DNA of 64,000 nucleotides from positions 372,001 to 436,000 of the forward strand of contig NZ_CP019420.1 of the NCBI RefSeq assembly GCF_001984215.1. The letters are read 5' to 3'. Shown one piece after another: positions 8,942-16,343 of the stretch. The stretch comes from Mycobacterium sp. MS1601 (lineage in GTDB: Bacteria; Actinomycetota; Actinomycetes; Mycobacteriales; Mycobacteriaceae). Each line of letters opens with the position of its first letter. Position 1 is the first letter of the stretch. The position numbers were made by a program, and so were the translations under genes. The notes under the pieces are model-generated. The model was given only the letters and a program-made list of their open reading frames with translations, was not told where the DNA came from and did no database searches.

Positions 8942-9383
8942 GATTGTGGCGAGCACTCATCGTGGCAATCGCATGCCGAAACGCCTTTGATCAGCGAAGA
9001 CAGGCTTCTGGGATTCATAAGTCACGAACCCCGGCTTCGGTCGCCCCGCGACCATCCTGAGCCCATGTCACGGTTTTGATGGCACGGTCTTGTGTGATCG
9101 AACCGCGCGAGGACGTTTCTGAGACAGCCGTCGTCCTCCCCAAGAGGGCATCGCAAGCTGCCGGTCCCTAGCGACGTTCATGCAGTTGAGAGTCCACAGA
9201 GTGGGTCGACGGAGAGATTTTTCGCTAGGGGATGCGGCGCTGTTGCAGGGGTGTCCGCCCGAGTACGGCAAGGGGTACCGCCCCAGGCAAACGTTGCGCT
9301 CCGGCAGCCTATGACATCGGCCAGGATTCTTGACCTGCGGAAGAGGCGATTCAAACGGCCCCATGACAGAACGGCGGCTGGGT
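8942..9383. other. intergenic region between two divergent nuclease-like genes
   Basis: About 440 bases without a supported gene. It carries the outward promoters of the two flanking genes at its edges. I see no strong hairpin, repeat or gene remnant in it. Confidence 0.45.
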
Positions 9384-9389
9384 TAACGT
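9384..9389 (+). promoter_or_regulatory. -10 element, leaderless start of the tandem-nuclease gene
   Basis: TAACGT (TANNNT) is followed after six bases by the ATG at 9396, with no Shine-Dalgarno between, so leaderless translation is likely. Confidence 0.5.
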
Positions 9390-9395
9390 CGACCC

Positions 9396-10358
9396 ATGGG
9401 AGGTCCCAGCGGTCTCGCGAGGCAGATGGAGCGGTTCGTCAACGAATTGTCGACGATGAATGCCCCCGACGCAGAGCGCCGGCTCCTTCCGCTGCTGAAT
9501 CCGATAATGGCAGCGCAAGGCTTCGACGTGGCGCAGCAGCTCGGCCCCGATGGAGGGTTCGACTACGTCGGAACCGCGGCGCCCGACAGCGCGCAACAGG
9601 GTCGGATAGGCGTCGAGTACAAGCATCTCAGGCAGCCGGTAGGAGTGAGGGAGACCGATCGGATCATTGGGCTCGCGGCGCGGAGCGACGTAGGCCGAAT
9701 AGTCTTGATCAGCCGGTCAGGCTTCACCCGCTCGGCCGCCGAGCGCGCCCTACAGAACCCGGTAGCCGTCGAACTCCTCGCGCCCGATGATCTACTTGCC
9801 CTTGCTCGTTCGATCGCCACGGCTGCCGCCGAACCAGGACCTCAGATCGCCGCCTTAATACGCGGCGTGAGCGAAGAAATGGCCAAGCTCGTAGCTCAAA
9901 ACCCTGATGCTCTTAACTACCTGGAATGGCGTGACCTTGAACGGATGGTGACAGTCGTCCTTGACGGGCTCGGCTTCGAAGCCGAGCTGACCCCAGCATC
10001 CAAGGATGGCGGGAAAGACATCATCCTGACTTTGAACACCGAGTCCAGCCCAAGGACATACATCGTCGAACTCAAACACTGGCGATCTGGAAAGAAAGTC
10101 GGGGAGAACTGCGTGCGGGATTTCGTGAAAGTTGTTGCGCGCGAACATCGTCAGGGCGGCCTGTTCCTATCAACCCATGGCTTCACGAAGGGTGCGTTCG
10201 AGTCGCTGACGGAGATCGAGAGGACTGCAGTCCGATTTGGCGAGAGCAAAATGGTCGCCAATCTGTGCCGGTCATTCGTCAGAGTCGGCGCTGGGTTGTG
10301 GTCACCAGACGACCAAGGTTTAGCCGACCTTCTTTTTTCAGACAGCATCAACGTCTGA
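9396..10358 (+). CDS. tandem PD-(D/E)XK (Mrr-like) restriction endonuclease-like protein
   Basis: The 320-residue product contains two nuclease-like domains in series. Domain 1 (about 25-138) has GGFD with Asp56, then VEYKH with Glu74 and Lys76. Domain 2 (about 175-290) has DGGKD with Asp208, then VELKHW with Glu225 and Lys227, typical of Mrr-type restriction domains. Both keep the Asp ... Glu-x-Lys triad, and both end in a strand followed by a FT(R/K) motif (SRSGFTRSA and STHGFTKGA), which suggests internal duplication. Mrr-type enzymes cut modified or foreign DNA; that role is inferred. No methyltransferase is adjacent. The start is set by the leaderless promoter. Confidence 0.75.
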   Translation: MGGPSGLARQMERFVNELSTMNAPDAERRLLPLLNPIMAAQGFDVAQQLGPDGGFDYVGTAAPDSAQQGRIGVEYKHLRQPVGVRETDRIIGLAARSDVGRIVLISRSGFTRSAAERALQNPVAVELLAPDDLLALARSIATAAAEPGPQIAALIRGVSEEMAKLVAQNPDALNYLEWRDLERMVTVVLDGLGFEAELTPASKDGGKDIILTLNTESSPRTYIVELKHWRSGKKVGENCVRDFVKVVAREHRQGGLFLSTHGFTKGAFESLTEIERTAVRFGESKMVANLCRSFVRVGAGLWSPDDQGLADLLFSDSINV

Positions 10359-10360
10359 GG

Positions 10361-10779
10361 GTGCTAGCTGCGGTTTCGGCTATAACCGGACTGGATAATG
10401 TCGAGGCAGGTGCTTTCGATTCAATTCGCCAAGGTTACGAAGATTTCCCGTCGGTGGTTAGCGCGGAAGCAGACGCGGACAGCTTTACCTGGGAGCTGAT
10501 CGAAACCTTTGAGGATGGCGCTGTGACCGCGAGATCCGAATCACTGGCGTGCTAACGATCAGCGGTGTGCCAACCGAGACCGACGTGCGGGATCGTTCTG
10601 GCTGGTCAATAGGCGACGATGACGACTCCGATGTTGCTGGAGGCGATGAAGAGGAAGAGGATGAGCGCAGTTTTCGAGTTGCCTTCACGTACGACGTCCT
10701 GGTTGACGGAAATAGTGTCGAGCTCTTTGAGCTCACAGGAGTAGAAGCCACCGACGAACCAGACAGAGCAGCTGGCTGA
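10361..10779 (+). pseudogene. probable frameshifted gene for an acidic protein
   Basis: Two frames seem to form one gene. The first, from GTG 10361 to the stop at 10553-10555, reads through ELIETFEDGAVTA. The second frame, 10540-10779, continues with EIRITGVLTISGVPT and an acidic stretch DDDDSDVAGGDEEEEDE, then a beta-rich end. The junction near 10530-10540 would be repaired by one inserted base, giving about 138 residues. It starts two bases after the tandem-nuclease stop, so it was probably co-transcribed. The acidic character is compatible with a partner or inhibitor of that nuclease, which is speculation. I do not recognise the family. Confidence 0.4.
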
Positions 10780-10794
10780 GTCGACGAGCCGGGT

Positions 10795-11030
10795 TCAATT
10801 CGCCCGGCCTTCCTGCTCAGCGAGCACGCGGTAAACCGCAGCTCAACTCATGCCGAGTGCCTGACCGATGACTGTGGCAGGTTCACCCGTCGCACTCGTA
10901 CGACACGCCAGCTCGGCCTGAAGCTGGTTAGGGCTCTAGGACGACCGATTGCTCGACCGCGAGCACGGCGCGCCTCGCGGGCCGCTGAGCGGCATTCTTT
11001 AACTAGCTCGAACGCTGGCCTGCCAGGCTA
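10795..11030 (-). pseudogene. decayed C-terminus of a serine recombinase (resolvase/invertase family)
   Basis: Minus-strand reading recovers a typical resolvase end: FELVKE, then ARGRAIGRPRALT in one frame, continuing in another frame as NQLQAEL ... GEPATVIGQALGMS, stop, AAVYRVLAEQEGRAN and the normal stop at 10795-10797. This is the helix-turn-helix tail of Tn3-resolvase or Pin-type recombinases, here with one frameshift and one internal stop. The catalytic N-terminal half is missing. It is the only recombinase trace beside the tRNA and supports a mobile origin for the left flank. Confidence 0.7.
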
Positions 11031-11091
11031 GAGGGACTTGTGTTCGGTAGAGACCTCGCGTGTCGCCGATGACGGTTTCCGGTACCAATCC

Positions 11092-11140
11092 GTTCCCAAA
11101 TAATCATTAGCCTTGCGAATGTTCCCAAAAGTGTTCCCAA
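11092..11140. repeat. three direct copies of GTTCCCAA beside the tRNA
   Basis: GTTCCCAA occurs at 11092-11099, 11121-11128 and 11133-11140, the last two 12 bases apart. Short spaced direct repeats next to a tRNA 3' end are typical of integrase arm sites, but no integrase gene remains. Confidence 0.4.
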
Positions 11141-11148
11141 CCCCATGA

Positions 11149-11182
11149 AAACGGCCCCCGGAGTGATCTCCGAGGGCCGTTC
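11149..11182 (-). terminator. hairpin terminator after the initiator tRNA
   Basis: On the minus strand an AACGGCCC arm and a CGGAG/CTCCG inner stem form a long GC-rich hairpin followed by TTTTC. It starts about eight bases after the tRNA 3' end. Confidence 0.7.
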
Positions 11183-11189
11183 TACCTAG

Positions 11190-11263
11190 TAGCGGGGACA
11201 GGATTCGAACCTGCGACCTCTGGGTTATGAGCCCAGCGAGCTACCGAGCTGCTCCACCCCGCG
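11190..11263 (-). tRNA. initiator tRNA-Met (anticodon CAT)
   Basis: A 74-base cloverleaf. The acceptor strand begins CGCGGGG and its 3' strand is CCCCGCT followed by discriminator A, so position 1 (C) does not pair with position 72 (T), an initiator hallmark. The anticodon stem and loop CTGGG CTCATAA CCCAG contains the three consecutive G:C pairs specific for initiator tRNAs. The T arm is CGCAG GTTCGAAT CCTG-like. CCA is not encoded. A sigma-A-like promoter and a hairpin terminator flank it. The accessory region abuts its 3' end. Confidence 0.95.
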
Positions 11264-11276
11264 TCGGGTGAACACA

Positions 11277-11305
11277 AGGTTACTGATGCGGCCCGAGAGC
11301 TCCAA
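11277..11305 (-). promoter_or_regulatory. sigma-A-type promoter of the initiator tRNA
   Basis: On the minus strand TTGGAG (11300-11305) and TAACCT (11277-11282) are separated by 17 bases and lie 13 bases upstream of the mature tRNA 5' end. Confidence 0.6.
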
Positions 11306-11382
11306 ATCGCATGGTCAGAGGTGCTTTTTGAATGCGGACATGCAGGTCGGCGGCACCGAAGCAGACGCCAGCGTGACGGGGA

Positions 11383-12780
11383 TTACACCTGGTGACGCGC
11401 CACCTGGCCGACGCGGAACACCCCGGAAGGGTCATACCGCTGGGCCAATGCGGACAGCCAGTACAGCGTGTCCTCGTCGTAGCAGCGCGCCAGGCGCTCC
11501 TGACCGGTCGCGGGAGCGAAGTTGGGCAGGGCACCGCCGGTGGACCAGGGTGCGACGGCGGCGATCACCGTCGCGGCGTGGGCAGGCACCAGTCCGGCGA
11601 TCTCCGGGGCCAGCGCACCAATGGTGGCCAACGCGAACGCGGCATCGCGGTGGCAGAACGCGCTGCGATGGGCAGCTGGCCGGGACAGCGCACCGCCGAG
11701 GTGACGCAACTCCACGATGGCCTGCACAGAGCCTGCGTCCGGCCCGGCGACGGCCAGCAGCGCTTCCACCGCCTCAGACGTCAGCTCACGAAGCAACGCA
11801 TGGTCTTCATAGATCGGCATCGGATCCACCGGGTCGGCGTGCACGGCACCGATCGCCGCGTACGGCATCACCGCCACCGCATCGATGATGGGGGTCGCGA
11901 CAGCCCGCATGGGCGCCAGCAGCCTCTCGGCTTCGGCCACGTCACCCAGCGCCACATAGCGCAGCGACAGCGAAAACCGGCCCGCCAGCGGCTCTGGGAC
12001 GCCCGGAAGAGCTGGAAGCTGCTGCAAGGCAATAGACGTCGTCACAGTCTCGGGCAGTTCAGCGACCCACTCCTGCCAGGCATGAAGCACCGTGGCGGCG
12101 TCAGATCCGCCGAAATACAGTGCACCACCGTAGAACTCGGCGATCGGTAGCAGTTCGATCTCCACGGCGGTGACGATACCGAGAGTGCCCTTGCTCCCCC
12201 GTAGGCCCCAGAACAGCTCCGCGTGCTGATCCGGTGTCACCCAAAGGATCTCACCGGCTCCGGTCACCAGCTCGAAACCGCGAACATGATCCGAAGACAA
12301 TCCGATGCTGCGCACCAGTGGACCGATGCCGCCACCGGTGAGAAAACCGACCACACCAACCCCCGGCGCCGACCCGCAGGCGCCGGCCAGGCCGTAGGGT
12401 GTGGCGGCGTCGAGCACCTGTTGCCACCTCACCCCTGCACCAACGAGCGCGGTGCGGTTGTGGGCATCAACATGGCAGCCGTTGAGGTTGGCGGTGTGCA
12501 CCAGCAGCGTCGAGGGTCCAACCGGCAGCGCGCCGTGACCAGTGGCCTGTACCGCCACCGTCAGCTTGTGAGCGACGGCGAACCGGACCGCCTCGGCTAC
12601 ATCTTGGGTGTTGGCGACGTACACGACAGCTGCCGGGCGCATGGGCACCGCGACATTCCACGGGGTGGCCCGGTCGTAGCCCGGATCAGTCGGCAGTGCG
12701 ACGGTGCCGCTGAGGCGGGCGCGCAGCGGCGCGACGGTCTGGTCGTCGAGGTGTTCACCGGTCAGGTCGGTGACGGTCAT
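11383..12780 (-). CDS. FAD-linked oxidase, berberine-bridge-enzyme type
   Basis: The 465-residue product has the PCMH-type FAD domain (about 35-215) and a C-terminal BBE segment. The motif QATGHGA contains the histidine that carries covalent FAD in this family. The GSAPGVGVVGF region, where bicovalent enzymes have a cysteine, has Ser/Ala, so attachment is probably single. The C-terminal WLSALAQRYDPSGVFR matches the usual BBE ending. Members oxidise alcohols, sugars or amines; the substrate cannot be read from sequence. It lies 82 bases downstream of the SARP regulator on the same strand, so the regulator may control it. Confidence 0.85.
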   Translation of the reverse strand: MTVTDLTGEHLDDQTVAPLRARLSGTVALPTDPGYDRATPWNVAVPMRPAAVVYVANTQDVAEAVRFAVAHKLTVAVQATGHGALPVGPSTLLVHTANLNGCHVDAHNRTALVGAGVRWQQVLDAATPYGLAGACGSAPGVGVVGFLTGGGIGPLVRSIGLSSDHVRGFELVTGAGEILWVTPDQHAELFWGLRGSKGTLGIVTAVEIELLPIAEFYGGALYFGGSDAATVLHAWQEWVAELPETVTTSIALQQLPALPGVPEPLAGRFSLSLRYVALGDVAEAERLLAPMRAVATPIIDAVAVMPYAAIGAVHADPVDPMPIYEDHALLRELTSEAVEALLAVAGPDAGSVQAIVELRHLGGALSRPAAHRSAFCHRDAAFALATIGALAPEIAGLVPAHAATVIAAVAPWSTGGALPNFAPATGQERLARCYDEDTLYWLSALAQRYDPSGVFRVGQVARHQV

Positions 12781-12862
12781 GCTCGGTCCCTTTCACACGA
12801 AGAAGTTGATGCTCAGAGCGTCGCGGACTGCCCTTGGCCTTCTCTTGGCAAAAACTTGGCGG

Positions 12863-15800
12863 TTATCCCGAACCGGATTCCAAGCGGGCGGCAGCGTCAG
12901 CCAGACCCAACATCCCCATTCGGCGGGCGTCATCCTCGAGATTGCCGGCGTCGCCTCCCATCTGCAGCTGCAACAGCCGGCACCGCAACAACGTCGGCGC
13001 CCCGCCGGTGCGCTGAGCCAGCGCCACCGCGGTGGCCAGGTCCGACTCCGCCGGCTCCCCCAGCAGGAACCGCAGGCGGGCAGTCGCGTGCGCCACCGGC
13101 CCAGCCAAGCCCACCTGCCCGATGACGGCGATCCGATCCCGGTACGGATCAAGTCGTGTCAGCAGCTCCGGCGCGAACTCCGGCAGGTCGTGGTCAACAC
13201 AGAGATGCGCCAGCAGCGCGTAGTACCCCAATGACATCCAGGTGTGCACCGCGGGGCCGTCGACACCGCGGCGCAGCAGATCCTGCGCAACAGCACGCTC
13301 TCCCCCGCGCATCGACTCCAGCGCCACCCGCACCACACCGACCATGCCTTCACCACCGGCCTCCGGGACCTCACCGGACAAACGCCCGGTCTCTGGGAGA
13401 CGACCCTTCTCCCGGATCAGCGAGGCGGCGGCCAGCATCCCGCTGCCTGCCTCGTACAGTTCGGTCTGCTCGTGAACAGCGGCGGCGATGCCGTGATGGC
13501 GTTCGGTTTCGGCAAAATCGCCGCGCCACAAAGCAATCAGCGCCTCGGTCCAGCGCAGCTGGGCTCGCAGCACCGGCAGCTGCAACTCTTCGCTGCCGTC
13601 GATACCAGCTCGCAGATGCGCCACTGCGGCATCCAGGTCACCGAGGTTCATCGCCGCCATGGTGGCCACCGAGTGCGCTATCACCGTGTCTTCACGAATA
13701 CCGCTGTGCTCCAGCGCCGTCAGCTGTGCCACCCACTCGAGTGTCTGGGCACTCAGCGACGCCACGCCCGAGTAGGTGATCAGATGCCCCATCAACGCGT
13801 CGGCCAGCACGTCGGCGTCGCCGGTGCTGCGCGCCAGCTGCATCGAACGATCCAGTTGACCGGCGGCCACCGCGGCGTCCGGGTGATAACAGTGCCCGAC
13901 AGCCAGTGCGGCGCGAATCCTGGCCTCAGCACCCGGATCTCCGGACGCCAACTGTGCAGCCTGATTCAGCACCGCAATCAGTGGCCCAGGATCCACCCCC
14001 GGCGCCAGCCACGGCCAGCCACCACTGACCCGCAGCAGAGCACTGGCCAGCCGGCCTGCAGTGGCGGTTCGCCCGGTGCGCAGCGCTGCGAGGATGTGCC
14101 GCTGCACCGTCTCCAGCACCGTCTGCCCGCGGCCTGCGCGGGCCAACGCGTCCAACAGAGAAACGGTCAACGCGTCACGCTCGGCGTCACTGCGGCTGGC
14201 AGACGGCAGCAGGTCGTAGGCATCGAGGGCTGCCTGCCACCAGCGCGCGGCTGTCTCCGAACTCCAACGCTGCGTGGCCGATTCGGCTGCATGGCGACAG
14301 GCGACAACCACCTCGGCGGGTTCTGCCAAGGGCAGCGCCGCGACGAGGTGCTGGGCGCGCCGAGTCAGCGCATCATCGACGCGGCTGTGCTCGAGCACCT
14401 GCGCCACGGTGGCGTGCAGGCGCTGGCGGCGCAGCGCGGGCATGTCGGCCAGCAGTTGGGTCCGCAGCAGTCCGTGCGCGAAGGCGTAGCCGTCACCGTC
14501 GTGGGCGGGCACCACGATCCGTTCGTCGGCCGCCTCGTCCAGGTAGTCGGCCAGGGTGTCGACATCCAGCCCGGTGGTATCGGCCAGCACGCTGAACTCC
14601 ACCACCTCACCGATCACCGCTGCGGCTCGAAGCACCTGCAGCACAGCGGGATCCAGGGCCGCCAAGCGCCGGTCGAGCACCGAACGGATGGCACCGGGAA
14701 GTTCGGTGCCTGCACGTTCGGCCTTGGGCAGCCGGGCGTACTCGGAGACGAAGAACGGGTTGCCGCCAGTACGGTCGGCCAGCACCGCAGCTTCGGACTC
14801 GGATAGCACGTCCTCGGCCACCAGGTTGGCCAGGGCAGCCACCTCGGCGTGGTCCAGTGCCGGCACCACCAGGTGCCGGTTGCCGTCACCACGGGCGGCT
14901 GTCGCCAGAAAACGCGCCAACTCCGGGCCGTGGTCGACATCGCGGACGGTGACGACCACGAGGATCGGGTGATTGCGCAACGCCCCGGCGATGTAGGCCA
15001 GACAACTCGCCGATGTCGGGTCGGCCCATTGCGCGTCGTCGATCACCACGACAATGGGCCGGCTCCGCGAAACCTGTTCCAGCAGGGTCTGAATTCGTTC
15101 GTAAACATGAAATCGCGCGGTATCGGAATCCACCTCGGCGGGCACCTGCAAGAGCTGGTCGGCGTCGGCGCCCAACGCGCGCACCAGCTGACGCAGGGGC
15201 CACCACGCCGGGGTACCTCTTTCGTCAGGGCAGCCCACCCACACCACCTGCGCCCCGCGTTGCACACCGCGAGCGGCGGCCTCCTCAGCCAGTCGCGTCT
15301 TACCGATCCCCGGCGGGCCGGTGAGCACCATCCATCGGGTATCGCCGGCCAGCATGTCGTCGAGCAGCCTTGTCACAGCGGACACTTCGCGGCTGCGTCC
15401 GATCAAGCCCGACGGTGGCACCTCCGTCACCGCGGCGACCGTGACAGCGGGCGCGGGCACCTCAGCGGCGCCGGTCCACTCGGGTGAGCGCGGCCAGGCG
15501 GCCAACTCCGGGGCCTGCCGCAAGATCGCGATCTGCAACTCCCGCAGCTCCGATCCCGGCTCCAAACCCAGCTCGTCGTCCAGAACCTTTGTGTGCGCGG
15601 CGAATACATCCAGTGCCTCGGCCGCCCGTCCAGCCCGGTAGAGCGCCAACATCTGCAGCCAGGCGCCACGGTCACGCAGCGGATCAACCGAGCGCAACTC
15701 CCCCGCCTGGGCCACCGCCTCAGGCACCCGCCCCAGCGCCAGCAAGGCCGTCACGCGGTGCTCGAGGCATTCGACGCGCAGTTCGTCAACGCGGCCTGCC

Positions 15801-16246
15801 TCGTCTCGCACCCACGGCTCGTCGCGCATGTCGGCCAGCAGCGGGCCACGCCACAACGCCAGCGCGTCGTCGACCGTCGTCAACGCCGTCCGCCACGCAC
15901 CGTCACCCACAGCGGTGCGCGCGGCGGCACAAAAACCGGTGAAGGCGCCCAGATCGGTCTCGACAGCGTCGAGAAAGTAGCCCGGCGCCTGCCGCACGAT
16001 CGGCGAGGCCGCACCCCCGGACACACGCAAAGCCTTGCGCAGGTTGGAGATGTAGGCCTGCAAACTCGCCATCGCGCTGCCGGGAACGTCGTCACCCCAC
16101 ACCGCATCGACCAGGCGATCGGTGGAGACCACCCGGCCCTGGGCAATCAGCAGCACCGCCAGCACGGCTCGCTGTTTGGGCGAGCCGATGTCCACCGGTG
16201 TGCCCGCATGCACCACCTGCAGCGGGCCAAGCAACCGATAGTGCAC
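12863..16246 (-). CDS. SARP/AfsR-type transcriptional regulator with BTAD and AAA ATPase domains
   Basis: The 1127-residue product starts with an OmpR-like winged helix (about 1-95), then the bacterial transcriptional activation domain (about 96-245). A P-loop ATPase follows with Walker A GPPGIGKTRL at 310-319 and Walker B IVVVIDDAQWAD at about 398-409. From about 600 to the end it is helical and TPR-like. Such large SARP-AAA regulators in actinobacteria activate secondary-metabolite or catabolic genes in response to unknown signals. The GTG start is chosen because a TANNNT box lies six bases upstream. The downstream flavin oxidase is the likeliest target. No paralogue is visible in the window. 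Confidence 0.85.
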   Translation of the reverse strand: MHYRLLGPLQVVHAGTPVDIGSPKQRAVLAVLLIAQGRVVSTDRLVDAVWGDDVPGSAMASLQAYISNLRKALRVSGGAASPIVRQAPGYFLDAVETDLGAFTGFCAAARTAVGDGAWRTALTTVDDALALWRGPLLADMRDEPWVRDEAGRVDELRVECLEHRVTALLALGRVPEAVAQAGELRSVDPLRDRGAWLQMLALYRAGRAAEALDVFAAHTKVLDDELGLEPGSELRELQIAILRQAPELAAWPRSPEWTGAAEVPAPAVTVAAVTEVPPSGLIGRSREVSAVTRLLDDMLAGDTRWMVLTGPPGIGKTRLAEEAAARGVQRGAQVVWVGCPDERGTPAWWPLRQLVRALGADADQLLQVPAEVDSDTARFHVYERIQTLLEQVSRSRPIVVVIDDAQWADPTSASCLAYIAGALRNHPILVVVTVRDVDHGPELARFLATAARGDGNRHLVVPALDHAEVAALANLVAEDVLSESEAAVLADRTGGNPFFVSEYARLPKAERAGTELPGAIRSVLDRRLAALDPAVLQVLRAAAVIGEVVEFSVLADTTGLDVDTLADYLDEAADERIVVPAHDGDGYAFAHGLLRTQLLADMPALRRQRLHATVAQVLEHSRVDDALTRRAQHLVAALPLAEPAEVVVACRHAAESATQRWSSETAARWWQAALDAYDLLPSASRSDAERDALTVSLLDALARAGRGQTVLETVQRHILAALRTGRTATAGRLASALLRVSGGWPWLAPGVDPGPLIAVLNQAAQLASGDPGAEARIRAALAVGHCYHPDAAVAAGQLDRSMQLARSTGDADVLADALMGHLITYSGVASLSAQTLEWVAQLTALEHSGIREDTVIAHSVATMAAMNLGDLDAAVAHLRAGIDGSEELQLPVLRAQLRWTEALIALWRGDFAETERHHGIAAAVHEQTELYEAGSGMLAAASLIREKGRLPETGRLSGEVPEAGGEGMVGVVRVALESMRGGERAVAQDLLRRGVDGPAVHTWMSLGYYALLAHLCVDHDLPEFAPELLTRLDPYRDRIAVIGQVGLAGPVAHATARLRFLLGEPAESDLATAVALAQRTGGAPTLLRCRLLQLQMGGDAGNLEDDARRMGMLGLADAAARLESGSG

Positions 16247-16252
16247 GCGTGG

Positions 16253-16258
16253 AGTCTA
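16253..16258 (-). promoter_or_regulatory. -10 element, leaderless start of the SARP regulator
   Basis: On the minus strand TAGACT is followed after six bases by the GTG at 16246. Confidence 0.5.
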
Positions 16259-16343
16259 AAGACGCATGTCAAGCGATGCCGGCTGGATCGTCGTAGCCCG
16301 GCCCGCCTTCCCCGGCACCTTCGTCGCCGCATCGGCGACCGGA

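Noticed and set aside
4881..11263. tRNA remnant as the second end of an element integrated in the initiator tRNA
   Set aside because: The 3' halves differ in T stem and acceptor sequence, so they are not copies of the same site.
13244..14806. 520-codon open frame opposite the SARP regulator
   Set aside because: Antisense shadow; the SARP frame shows Walker motifs.
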